Positions 1 through 6,890 of a stretch of 9,891 bases of DNA are shown piece by piece. Source of the stretch: an uncultured Pseudorhodobacter sp. (GTDB lineage: Bacteria > Pseudomonadota > Alphaproteobacteria > Rhodobacterales > Rhodobacteraceae); the NCBI GenBank assembly GCA_945957495.1, contig CAMFLG010000080.1:1-9891 (forward strand), read 5' to 3'. How positions within the stretch are numbered: the first letter of the stretch is position 1; each line of letters begins with the position of its first letter. Under the pieces are notes generated by a model, which had not been told where the DNA came from, ran no database searches, and worked only from the letters and a program-made list of their open reading frames with translations. The translations under genes and the position numbers were made by a program.

Positions 1-2357
1 CGCACGGCCTGTTCCGGCAGGGCGGTTGAATCCACCAGCATCGCGTTCAATCCGCCGGTTTCGGCAATCAGGGGGGCTGTTGGGTCAAGGTGTTCGGCCA
101 TGGATTTGCGGATCAGCAAGGCGGTTTCTGTTGATCCGGTAAAGGCCACGCCATGCACGCGCGCATCGCGGGTGATCGCGGCCCCCACAGCCCCGTCGCC
201 GGGCAAAAGCTGCAATGCGGTGGGGGGAACACCTGCCTTCAGCAACAGGTCCACCGCCAGCGCCGCAATCAGCGGGGTCTGTTCGGCGGGCTTGGCGATG
301 ACGGCATTTCCGGCCGCCAGCGCAGCCGCGATCTGGCCCGAGAAAATCGCCAACGGGAAGTTCCAGGGCGAGATGCAGGCAAAGACACCACGCGCGGGGG
401 CGGTCAGGGCGGTGGCCCCATCGGCGTAGTAGCGCAGGAAATCCACCGCCTCGCGCAGTTCTGACACGGCGTCGGACAGGGACTTGCCTGCCTCGCGCGC
501 CAGCAGGGCAAAGATCTGGCCGTATTCAGCCTCATAAAGATCCGCCGCGCGGCGCAGCACTTCGGCGCGGATATCGGCGGTGGCACCCCAGGGTTCGGCC
601 AATCGCAGTGCGGTATCCACATCGGCGACAGAGGCGGTCAGGACCTGGCCCACCTTCTGGCCCGTCGCAGGGTTGCGCACATCCAGCCGCAGGCCACCCG
701 CCATGCGACCGGCAAGGATCGGCCCAGCCTCGACCATCTGCGCCTCATACGGGGCGCGGGCGGCATGGATCGCCTCCAGATCACCAGAATCCGTCAAATC
801 CCAGCCTTGCGAATTCTTGCGCGCGCCGAACAGGCCCGGACCGGTGGCGATGGCCTGAGAGGTGATCGCGGCCATGCCCTCCATCGCGGTGATCGGGCAG
901 GCGGCAACCCGTTCGGGCGAGACATCTTCGTTGACGATCTGGTTGACGAAGGACGAATTCGCGCCATTCTCCAACAGGCGGCGCACAAGATAGGCCAGCA
1001 GGTCGCGGTGCGCGCCAACCGGCGCATAGATCCGGCAGCGGGTGCCGTTATCGGTCAGCACGATGTCATGCAGCCGTTCGCCCATGCCATGCAGGCGTTG
1101 AAATTCAAAGGCTTTCTTGTCGGTCGCCATATCCATGATCGCAGCGACAGTATGGGCGTTGTGGGTGGCGAATTGCGGATAGATGCGGTCGGTCATGCCC
1201 AACAGCTTGCGGGCATTGGCGATGTAGGACACATCCGTGGCCTGCTTGCGGGTGAAAACGGGGAAGGACGCCAGGCCCAGCACCTGCGCCCGTTTCACCT
1301 CGGCGTCCCAATAGGCGCCCTTCACCAGCCGCACCATGATCTTGCGATCAAGCCGCTGCGACAGCGCATAAAGCCAGTCGATCACCGCCCCGGCGCGGCG
1401 CCCATAGGCCTGCACCACCACGCCGAACCCGTCCCAGCCCTTCAGCGCCGGGTCCGACAGCGTGGCCTCGATCACCTCCAGCGACAGCGCCAGACGGTCG
1501 GCCTCTTCGGCGTCGATGTTGAAACCAAGGCCCGCCGCCTTGGCCAGACCGGCCAGAGCGCGGACGCGCGGCACCAGTTCTTCCATCACCCGGTCGCGCC
1601 TGGCGACCTCATAGCGCGGATGCAACGCCGACAGTTTCACCGAAATGCCGGGATTGGTGCGGATGTCGCCGGTGGTGGCGGCGGCCGCAATGGCGGTGAT
1701 CGCCTTGGAATAGGACAGATGAGAGCGGCGCGCGTCACCTTCGGTCCGCGCCGCCTCGCCCAGCATGTCATAGCGGTAGGTGTAGCCCTGCGATTCCAGT
1801 TCGCGCGCGCGTTTCATCGCCAGATCAATGGTTTCGCCCAAGACGAAGTTGCGCCCCATTTCCTTCATCGCGCGGGTGACGGCGGTGCGGATCACCGGTT
1901 CGCCCAGCCGTTTCACGGCGGCCTTCAGATGGCCCACCACGCCGGGTTCGCGCTCTTCCAGCACCTTGCCGGTCAGCATCAAGGCCCAGGTCGAGGCGTT
2001 CACCAGCGACGAGGCCGATTTGCCCAAGTGCCGCCCCCAATCCGACGGCGCGATCTTGTCTTCGATCAGCGCATCCATGGTTTCTGCATCGGGCACGCGC
2101 AACAGCGCCTCGGCCAGACACATCAGCGCGATGCCCTCATCGGTAGAAAGGCCATATTCGGCCAGAAACACCTCCATCAGCCCCGGCTTGACCGAGGCGC
2201 GGATGCGGCGGACATAATCTGCCCCGGCGGCGGTGATCCGGTCGCGCTGCGCCTGATCCATCCCAGCCTGCGCGATCAGATCCTGCACCAACGCCACCTC
2301 ATCACGCAGGGATTGGCGGGTGATGATCGTCCAGCTTTCACTCATGTCGCGCGGCAT
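1..2357 (-). CDS. putA: Bifunctional proline dehydrogenase / L-glutamate gamma-semialdehyde dehydrogenase PutA (3' end outside window)
   Basis: PutA oxidises proline to P5C with FAD and then to glutamate with NAD. About 785 residues are visible; alphaproteobacterial PutA proteins usually exceed 1,100, so the C-terminal third is missing. The proline dehydrogenase barrel ends in the LVRRLLENGANSSFVN stretch, whose R459, R460 and E463 match the proline-binding R555, R556 and E559 of E. coli PutA. The aldehyde dehydrogenase half shows PWNFP, KPAEQTP and ETGG with catalytic-region E766. The catalytic cysteine should lie roughly 15 codons beyond the window edge. The ATG at 2357 was chosen because AAGGAG sits 7 bases upstream; a second in-frame ATG at 2345 is less well placed. 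The N-terminus starts directly with the helical arm and has no ribbon-helix-helix domain, so this PutA should not repress its own gene. That fits control by an Lrp-type PutR, and a candidate gene starts at 4400. Confidence 0.97.
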   Translation of the reverse strand, partial: MPRDMSESWTIITRQSLRDEVALVQDLIAQAGMDQAQRDRITAAGADYVRRIRASVKPGLMEVFLAEYGLSTDEGIALMCLAEALLRVPDAETMDALIEDKIAPSDWGRHLGKSASSLVNASTWALMLTGKVLEEREPGVVGHLKAAVKRLGEPVIRTAVTRAMKEMGRNFVLGETIDLAMKRARELESQGYTYRYDMLGEAARTEGDARRSHLSYSKAITAIAAAATTGDIRTNPGISVKLSALHPRYEVARRDRVMEELVPRVRALAGLAKAAGLGFNIDAEEADRLALSLEVIEATLSDPALKGWDGFGVVVQAYGRRAGAVIDWLYALSQRLDRKIMVRLVKGAYWDAEVKRAQVLGLASFPVFTRKQATDVSYIANARKLLGMTDRIYPQFATHNAHTVAAIMDMATDKKAFEFQRLHGMGERLHDIVLTDNGTRCRIYAPVGAHRDLLAYLVRRLLENGANSSFVNQIVNEDVSPERVAACPITAMEGMAAITSQAIATGPGLFGARKNSQGWDLTDSGDLEAIHAARAPYEAQMVEAGPILAGRMAGGLRLDVRNPATGQKVGQVLTASVADVDTALRLAEPWGATADIRAEVLRRAADLYEAEYGQIFALLAREAGKSLSDAVSELREAVDFLRYYADGATALTAPARGVFACISPWNFPLAIFSGQIAAALAAGNAVIAKPAEQTPLIAALAVDLLLKAGVPPTALQLLPGDGAVGAAITRDARVHGVAFTGSTETALLIRKSMAEHLDPTAPLIAETGGLNAMLVDSTALPEQAV

Positions 2358-2397
2358 AGGGGCTCTCCTTGGTTCGCCCCATGATAGCGCAGGTCCA

Positions 2398-2414
2398 TCA
2401 GGCTTTTTTCCTGA
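2398..2414 (-). promoter_or_regulatory. Short inverted repeat in the putA upstream region
   Basis: Five-base arms TCAGG and CCTGA flank a seven-base A/T-rich spacer, about 41-57 bases upstream of the putA ATG. It could be a weak leader hairpin or a regulator half-site pair, but arms this short also occur by chance. Confidence 0.2.
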
Positions 2415-2442
2415 ATTTGCGCCATAAGGCAGCCGGTTGGGT

Positions 2443-2460
2443 TGATTTTTGCAAAAATCA
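2443..2460. promoter_or_regulatory. 18-bp perfect palindrome upstream of putA, candidate operator
   Basis: The sequence TGATTTTTGCAAAAATCA is its own reverse complement and is A/T-rich in a GC-rich setting. Its centre is about 94 bp upstream of the putA start and about 43 bp past the stop of the methyltransferase-like gene. The position and symmetry suit a dimeric regulator acting on putA. PutR is the obvious candidate, because Lrp-family sites are often A/T-rich dyads. There is no loop and no following U-run, so it is unlikely to be an intrinsic terminator. The link to PutR is inferred. Confidence 0.5.
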
Positions 2461-2494
2461 TACGCCAATCGACCGCCCATTTCCGGAACATCGC

Positions 2495-3247
2495 TCAAGC
2501 GATGGCTTTGACACTTTCTTTTCCTGTCGGCAGTCCGGCTGCCTCGGAGTCGCGTTGCGTTGCATCCGTCGATGACCGCCAGGCCAGCAGATAGCGCGCC
2601 TTCAGCCCCGGCACCATCATCGGCACTGCGCGGGCATAGTCGCGATATTCCGGGAACGTCCCTGTCAGCACCTCTTCTTCAAACCGGGCGCGCATGATCT
2701 GCAACATCAGCCAGAAGATGCCCAACATGAAGGCCGCAACCGACCCGACCGACAGAACGCCCCCGGTGACGGCAACCAGTTCGGCGGCATAAAGCGGATG
2801 GCGAACGATCGCATAGGGCCCAGTTGTCACAAGCGACCGCGCCGCAGGGGCAATCGCAAACGAACGGCCAAGCCGGAAAATGCAGATGATCGACAGTATC
2901 GTTCCGGCAACGGTCAGCAGCGTTGAGACAACACGCTGCGTTGCGCTGATCTCCACCGTCGGAAGGATCACGACAGCCATCATCGCGAAGGTGCCAGCCA
3001 CGGCGATAAAGCGCGGCAGAAAGCCATGCACCGATCCGCGCGCAGGCAGGCGAGTCGCGGTGAACCAGACGATCAGCGAAAGGAAGATCAGGTTGCTCAA
3101 CCGCGAAATCACGATCAATTCCCAAAGCGGGTCGCGGTGATCGGTTACAACCGTCGCGATCAGGCCAATCGCAACCTTATACGTCATATAGCCGAACAGG
3201 ATAAGCATGATGAACATGCCCAGTCTGTCTTCAGATGTCTTGCTCAA
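2495..3247 (-). CDS. Isoprenylcysteine carboxyl methyltransferase / phospholipid methyltransferase-like membrane protein
   Basis: This is an integral membrane protein of about 250 residues with roughly five or six hydrophobic segments (near 11-34, 44-62, 77-98, 106-124 and 152-185). It carries the family signature of ICMT/PEMT-type S-adenosylmethionine-dependent methyltransferases: GPYAIVRHPLY at 143-153, then a C-terminal EEE (190-192) followed by FPEYRDY (198-204). These regions form the SAM and substrate site in the family. The substrate is unknown; bacteria lack prenylated Ras-type proteins, so a lipid or isoprenoid is more likely. The chosen start is TTG at 3247, with AGGGAGA 6 bases upstream. 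It overlaps the end of the sterol desaturase gene by 17 bases, which implies translational coupling. ATG at 3217 is the alternative. A frame open further upstream to 3406 only overlaps the neighbouring gene. The last 35 or so residues are hydrophilic. Confidence 0.85.
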   Translation of the reverse strand: MSKTSEDRLGMFIMLILFGYMTYKVAIGLIATVVTDHRDPLWELIVISRLSNLIFLSLIVWFTATRLPARGSVHGFLPRFIAVAGTFAMMAVVILPTVEISATQRVVSTLLTVAGTILSIICIFRLGRSFAIAPAARSLVTTGPYAIVRHPLYAAELVAVTGGVLSVGSVAAFMLGIFWLMLQIMRARFEEEVLTGTFPEYRDYARAVPMMVPGLKARYLLAWRSSTDATQRDSEAAGLPTGKESVKAIA

Positions 3248-4037
3248 GACCAATCTCCCTTGATGGCTGGCGGCTGCGCCAGAGTTTGAGAATTGCGTGG
3301 AACGGATATAGAAACTGTTGCGGATACAGGCGCGGCACCGGCTCGGACACGCCGTAACGCTGCGGCCGGTGTTCCGGCAGAAAGATCGTGCCCGCAACCA
3401 GATCAATCAGCGAAATCTGGGCAGCAAAATTGCGGTCATAAGCCTCGCGCTGATCGGCATGGTGCCAATGGTGATATTCAGGCGACGCAATCAGCCATTT
3501 CAGCGGACCGAACTTGAGGCGCACGTTAGAGTGCAGCAGCAACGCATGCGCCTGAAAGATCGCCAGGCTTATGATGACGGCGGGCGCCGAAAAGCCCAGA
3601 AAGAACACTGGCAGCAAAGACAAGCTGTTGGTGAAAATCTGGTCAAACGGATGCACCCGGTGCGAGGCCAGCCAATCCATTTCTTCGATGCTGTGATGTA
3701 CGGCGTGGAATTTCCACAGGAACGGAATGCTGTGCGACATCCGATGCGCGGTGTAATAGCCAATGTCGGCAACCACCGCGACACCGATCACCTGCGCCCA
3801 CAAGGGAAAGGCCCGCAGCCACTGGTTTGCATCGGACGGAACATAGTGGCGATAGGCCGCCATCACCGCGCCCAGCACCACAGCCGAACCGGCACGGACG
3901 ACAATGCCGTTGAACAGCAGATAGAACAGGTCGTTGTACCAGCCGCGCCGGAACAGCCCCTGTTCCGGATGCAGCGGCACAAGCCGCTCCAGCGGGATAA
4001 AAACACAGGCAAGGATAAGAATGGCCGTGTAATCCAT
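3231..4037 (-). CDS. Sterol desaturase / fatty acid hydroxylase superfamily protein
   Basis: This 268-residue membrane di-iron oxygenase has the eight-histidine pattern of the superfamily: H98-x3-H102 (HRMSH), H111-x2-HH115 (HAVHH) and HH-x-HH at 189-193, with further histidines at 126, 129, 164 and 169. Hydrophobic segments lie near 4-20, 37-61, 79-95 and 138-168. Members of the family hydroxylate or desaturate sterols, fatty acids, sphingoid bases, carotenoids or alkylglycerols; the sequence does not settle which. The ATG at 4037 has GGAGG 8 bases upstream. The gene is first in an overlapping pair with the methyltransferase-like gene, so the two products probably act on the same lipid or isoprenoid. 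A small open frame ends 3 bases before its start. Confidence 0.92.
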   Translation of the reverse strand: MDYTAILILACVFIPLERLVPLHPEQGLFRRGWYNDLFYLLFNGIVVRAGSAVVLGAVMAAYRHYVPSDANQWLRAFPLWAQVIGVAVVADIGYYTAHRMSHSIPFLWKFHAVHHSIEEMDWLASHRVHPFDQIFTNSLSLLPVFFLGFSAPAVIISLAIFQAHALLLHSNVRLKFGPLKWLIASPEYHHWHHADQREAYDRNFAAQISLIDLVAGTIFLPEHRPQRYGVSEPVPRLYPQQFLYPFHAILKLWRSRQPSREIGLEQDI

Positions 4038-4040
4038 GGA

Positions 4041-4136
4041 TTAAACCTCCGCTGCCCGGTGCAGTTTCTTGACCTCGCGCAGCGGGGCACTTGCACGACC
4101 AGATGCAGGGTCGGATGGCAGGATCAGACTGGGCAT
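4041..4136 (-). CDS. Possible small ORF (31 residues) immediately upstream of the sterol desaturase gene
   Basis: ATG at 4136 opens a 31-codon frame beginning MPSLILPSDP and ending REVKKLHRAAEV. Its TAA stop is 3 bases before the sterol desaturase ATG, so the GGAGG of that gene lies inside its last codons. A GAGGTGA Shine-Dalgarno-like sequence lies 8 bases upstream of the ATG. The tight junction is typical of operon partners. The same frame stays open upstream to 4268 (75 codons) without an ATG, so this could instead be the decayed 3' end of a larger gene. I recognise no homologue, the C-terminus is basic, and no membrane segment is convincing. It may also be chance in a GC-rich genome. Confidence 0.35.
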   Translation of the reverse strand: MPSLILPSDPASGRASAPLREVKKLHRAAEV

Positions 4137-4263
4137 TTTCGGCTTCACCTCATCATTCGCGCACACAGGTCGCAGATTCCCCTTCAACTCCTGCGCCAAA
4201 GCGAGACAAGCCCGATGAAACGCCGGTATTTCCGCGTTATTGGCGACAATCGTGGCGCAAGTG

Positions 4264-4291
4264 CGCAGTCAAGGTGATCATATTGTGTGCG
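4264..4291. promoter_or_regulatory. Imperfect 28-base dyad, candidate Lrp/PutR operator
   Basis: The symmetric parts are CGCA, CAA and TGA on the left, mirrored by TCA, TTG and TGCG on the right around a TGATCA centre. Ten of 14 position pairs match. The centre is about 122 bp upstream of the regulator start at 4400, a reasonable place for autoregulation, and it overlaps the only -35-like sequence pointing towards the sterol desaturase gene. Lrp-family proteins bind degenerate dyads of this size. The bases differ from the palindrome near putA at 2443-2460, so a shared regulator is not demonstrated. Confidence 0.35.
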
Positions 4292-4399
4292 TCGCCCGGT
4301 CGTGGTTTCCCATGGCCCCGGCCTGCGCGGTATCCTATGGTTCCGGCAACACCCGCCTTGCACCAAGACTGACAAGCCCAACCCTGAAAGGCGCCACAG

Positions 4400-4861
4400 A
4401 TGCGACCGGTCAATCCCGTCCTTGACAGTTTCGACCACGCCATCCTGCGAGAGCTTGCTGCAGATGGCCGGATGAGTGCCACCGAACTTGCCCGGCGGAT
4501 CGGGCTTTCGAAATCACCCACGCAGGCCCGGATGAAACGGCTGGAAGAGGCCGGGGTGATCACCGGCTACCGCGCCAATCTGGACCCGGTGAAAATGGGC
4601 ATGGCGCATGTGGCCTTTGTCGAAGTGCGGCTGTCAGACACCCGAGAGGCGGCGTTGCAGGCCTTCAACAAGGCGGCGCTGGCGGTGCCAGAGGTGGAAC
4701 AATGCCACATGATCGCCTCGCGCTTCGATTACCTCTTGAAGGTCCGCACCGCCGACATTCAGGATTACCGCCGGGTGCTGGCAGAACGGATTTCCGCCCT
4801 GCCCTTCGTGGCCTCAACCTCAACTTATGTGGCGATGGAGGCGGTGAAAGAGGGGTTCTGA
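4400..4861 (+). CDS. putR: Lrp/AsnC family transcriptional regulator, PutR-like
   Basis: This 153-residue regulator has the standard two-part Lrp layout. An N-terminal helix-turn-helix (about 8-60) contains LDSFDHAILRELAADGRM and the recognition helix LSKSPTQARMKRLE. A RAM/ACT-like ligand and oligomerisation domain (about 68-148) contains HVAFVEVRLSDTREAALQAF, CHMIASRFDYLLKVRT and STYVAMEAVKE. This arrangement, including the wording of the C-terminal half, matches my memory of proline-responsive PutR activators of Rhodobacteraceae, which switch on putA when proline is present. The presence of putA on the opposite strand in the same window supports the call, although two or three genes intervene. 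The ATG at 4400 has AAAGG 8 bases upstream. The family is certain; the putR assignment is inferred from similarity and context. Confidence 0.85.
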   Translation: MRPVNPVLDSFDHAILRELAADGRMSATELARRIGLSKSPTQARMKRLEEAGVITGYRANLDPVKMGMAHVAFVEVRLSDTREAALQAFNKAALAVPEVEQCHMIASRFDYLLKVRTADIQDYRRVLAERISALPFVASTSTYVAMEAVKEGF

Positions 4862-4881
4862 CCCCGCCGCGGCCTGGGGCC

Positions 4882-4926
4882 GAAAATGAAAAACGCGCAA
4901 GCTTGCCTGCGCGCCTTTCGATTTTC
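4882..4926. terminator. Bidirectional intrinsic terminator between putR-like gene and rplY
   Basis: A GC stem CGCGCA/TGCGCG (4894-4899 with 4908-4913) encloses an eight-base loop. On the minus strand it is followed by GTTTTTCATTTTC, a good U-run for ending rplY transcripts. On the plus strand CCTTTCGATTTTC follows, a weaker U-rich tail for the regulator. Outer arms GAAAAT and ATTTTC also pair. The location between two convergent genes is what such a terminator needs. Confidence 0.75.
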
Positions 4927-4963
4927 ACTGTCCGTTCGTCCCCCCTTGGCGGGGTGATCGTGC

Positions 4964-5557
4964 TTATTCTTCGCCGGTATCCACGAAGCCAGCCGGAGCC
5001 GCCACGTTGGCGATGACAAAGTTGCGGTCGATCGTCGGCTTGGTGCCGGCGGGCAGTTCCACGTCATTGATGTGGATCACATCGCCGATTTTCTTGCCGG
5101 TCAGGTCCACGGTGATGTGGTCCGGAATATCGCCAGCCAGAACGTTCAGTTCGACGTCATTGCGCACAACGGTCAGGGTCCCGCCACGCTTCAGACCCGG
5201 GCTTGCTTCATGGTTGATGAAGGTCACATGGATGAAGAGGTTGATGCGGTTTTCGTCGTGCAGACGCATCAGGTCGATATGCGTCGGCAGGTCTTTGACA
5301 ACATCACGCTGCACGCCGCGGCAGATGACGTGCACGTCCTCCATGCCTTCGACCTTCAGATTGAAGAGCGACGACAGGAAGCGGCCAGCCTTCAGGCGCT
5401 TCAGCAGGGCGTTGTACGGAATTTGAATCGCTTGCGGTGCAACATTGTCACCATAAACGACGCCGGGTACGTAGCCGTTGCGACGGGCTTGGCGGGCGGC
5501 CCCCTTGCCTGTCCCCGTCCGTACCTCGGCTTGAAGATCTTGGATCTCGCGTGCCAT
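4964..5557 (-). CDS. rplY: 50S ribosomal protein L25 / general stress protein CTC
   Basis: This 197-residue protein has the long (CTC-type) L25 architecture. The 5S rRNA-binding L25 domain occupies about 1-95, with the family signature GKGAARQARRNGYVPGVVYG at 17-36 and the GVQRDVVKDLPTHIDL stretch. A C-terminal beta domain of about 95 residues follows, containing IPDHITVDLTGKKIGDVIHI. It binds 5S rRNA in the large ribosomal subunit. I chose ATG 5557 because family members start with MARE-type sequences; GGAG lies 9 bases upstream. ATG 5572 and longer upstream frames are in frame but less likely. In many alphaproteobacteria pth (peptidyl-tRNA hydrolase) follows rplY; here the next gene is the convergent regulator, so rplY appears to be monocistronic. 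Confidence 0.96.
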   Translation of the reverse strand: MAREIQDLQAEVRTGTGKGAARQARRNGYVPGVVYGDNVAPQAIQIPYNALLKRLKAGRFLSSLFNLKVEGMEDVHVICRGVQRDVVKDLPTHIDLMRLHDENRINLFIHVTFINHEASPGLKRGGTLTVVRNDVELNVLAGDIPDHITVDLTGKKIGDVIHINDVELPAGTKPTIDRNFVIANVAAPAGFVDTGEE

Positions 5558-5614
5558 AGGGTAGTTCTCCATATATGTCCGCCAACGTTCAAGGGTGCAT
5601 GGCGCGACCGGGGG

Positions 5615-5643
5615 CCTATAGCGGGGAATCACCGGGAAGGAAA
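5615..5643 (-). promoter_or_regulatory. Possible rplY promoter
   Basis: On the minus strand TATAGG (5615-5620) could be a -10 box, with TTTCCT (5638-5643) at 17 bases as a poor -35. It would give a leader of about 50 bases. No other better candidate was seen in the 184-base gap between the divergent rplY and MFS genes. Confidence 0.25.
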
Positions 5644-5741
5644 GCCCATTTCCTGACGTCGCCGCTGGATCGGCCATGTCGGCGGCAGGCAAGCCGGTCT
5701 GGGGTACGCCCGCTAGGTCAGACAGCAATCAAGGAGCGTTG

Positions 5742-6890
5742 ATGTCCCGCCTGTCCACCTTAAGCGCCGCCCGACCGGCCTTGGCCGCCTTTGCGGCGAT
5801 GGGCGTGTTGTGGGGCAGTTTCGCAGCCGATCTGCCGGACATCAAGACCATGCTGGGCATAGACGAATCCCGTCTGGGTTTGCTGATGTTCATGACGCCC
5901 ATTGCCGCGATCTCGGCCATGCTGGTGGCACCTGCGGCGGGGGTCGCCTTTGGCCGCTGGGCCTTGCCGATCTCCACGGCCCTGATGTGTGTGGCCTTCG
6001 TGTTGCCGGGCCAGACGGCAAATCTGTGGCTGTTTCCGCTGGCGATGATGGCGGCGGGCGCGGGCACCGGGCTGACCGATGTGTTGATGAACGCCCGGGT
6101 CGCCGCCTTGGAAAACACGCGGCGGATGCCACTGATGAACCTGTGCCATGCCGCCTATTCCTTTGGCTATGCGGCGGGCGCCATCACCACGGGCGCGCTG
6201 CGCAGTGCAGGCTGGCCCCCCTCTGCCGTGCTGCTGGTCATGGCGCTGGCGGCGGCGGTGCTGACCTTGGCGACGATCGAATCTGATGGCCGTATCGAGG
6301 GTCTGCAACGTCCAAAGGGGCCAGGGGCCGCGCATCTGGGATGGGTGCCGGTGATTGGCGGCGCAATGGTGCTGATCGCCTTCCTGACCGAAAACGCCGC
6401 CGAAAACTGGTCGGCGCTGCATATCGAAAAGACCCTTGGCGGCTCACCCGCCAGCGGGGCGATGGGGCCTGCCATCATGGCCATCACCATGGGGGTGGCG
6501 CGCCTTTTCGGGCAGGGTCTGGCGCAGCGGGTCGCGGCCGTCTGGCTTTTGGCCGGAGGCGCTGCGACTTCCGCGATGGGCGCACTGACGGCAGCCATGG
6601 CCGTCAACCCCGCCATGGCCTATGCCGGGTTCATCGTGATGGGCATTGGTTCGTCCGTAATCGCGCCTACCGCCTTTTCGCTGGTGGGCGCGCGGGCCAA
6701 TCCACAGGCCCGCGCCCGCGCCGTCGCCCGCGCCACGCTATACGGCTATTTCGGCTATTTCGTCGGCCCGCCGCTGGTTGGCTTTATTGCAGGCAGCTTC
6801 GGCCTGCGCTTTGCCTTTGTCTTTGCCGCCGTCATGCTCGCAGGAATACCGGTGCTGGCGCGCATCCTGCTGCGCGCACGCCCGGTTTAA
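5742..6890 (+). CDS. MFS transporter (YbjJ/FucP-like group)
   Basis: This 382-residue, very hydrophobic protein looks like a complete 12-helix major facilitator transporter. The first half shows GVLWGSFAADLPDIK (21-35) at the end of helix 1, a short loop containing FGRW (70-73), and MNARVAALE (116-124) followed by HAAYSFGYAAGA (136-147). These last two motifs recall the YbjJ/fucose-permease-like subgroup. A longer polar loop near the middle (about 185-205) separates the two halves. The substrate cannot be told from the sequence; sugars or small metabolites are typical. ATG 5742 was chosen because AAGGAG lies 5 bases upstream and the first helix starts soon after; an in-frame ATG at 5676 would add a polar, unlikely extension. 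The stop codon overlaps that of the convergent DUF1622 gene, leaving no room for a separate terminator. Confidence 0.9.
   Translation: MSRLSTLSAARPALAAFAAMGVLWGSFAADLPDIKTMLGIDESRLGLLMFMTPIAAISAMLVAPAAGVAFGRWALPISTALMCVAFVLPGQTANLWLFPLAMMAAGAGTGLTDVLMNARVAALENTRRMPLMNLCHAAYSFGYAAGAITTGALRSAGWPPSAVLLVMALAAAVLTLATIESDGRIEGLQRPKGPGAAHLGWVPVIGGAMVLIAFLTENAAENWSALHIEKTLGGSPASGAMGPAIMAITMGVARLFGQGLAQRVAAVWLLAGGAATSAMGALTAAMAVNPAMAYAGFIVMGIGSSVIAPTAFSLVGARANPQARARAVARATLYGYFGYFVGPPLVGFIAGSFGLRFAFVFAAVMLAGIPVLARILLRARPV

Larger units (their letters stand above)
4038..4399. other. 362-base region between the divergent sterol desaturase and putR-like genes
   Basis: This gap should contain the start signals for both directions. 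It holds the small minus-strand frame described at 4041-4136, an imperfect dyad at 4264-4291, and a possible minus-strand -35 TTGACT at 4267-4272 with no convincing -10 at 17 bases. On the plus strand TATCCT at 4331-4336 could be a -10 for the regulator, but the matching -35 is poor. Short plus-strand frames here show no recognisable protein. I see no RNA gene or repeat element. Confidence 0.5.

Noticed and set aside
765..2384. A 539-codon open frame on the plus strand
   Set aside because: It lies opposite putA, is full of His, Arg and Gln as expected for an antisense frame in GC-rich coding DNA, and resembles no family. The minus-strand reading is unmistakably PutA.
2443..2460. The palindrome as an intrinsic terminator of the methyltransferase gene
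   Set aside because: The arms are A/T-rich, there is no loop, and no U-run follows on the minus strand.
3248..3406. An N-terminal extension of the methyltransferase-like protein to 3406
   Set aside because: The extra residues are Arg/Cys/Ser-rich and only overlap the sterol desaturase coding sequence; the TTG at 3247 has a good ribosome-binding site.
3318..4277. A 319-codon plus-strand open frame
   Set aside because: It runs antisense to the sterol desaturase gene, whose eight-histidine motifs are intact, and its composition is that of a shadow frame.
4091..4372. A 93-codon plus-strand open frame upstream of the putR-like gene
   Set aside because: It has no ribosome-binding site of note, mixed low-information composition, and spans both candidate regulatory sites; it resembles no family.
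5558..5728. An N-terminal extension of L25 to 5728
   Set aside because: L25 proteins start at or near the MARE-type sequence at 5557; the extension reads through the divergent promoter region and part of the MFS upstream region.
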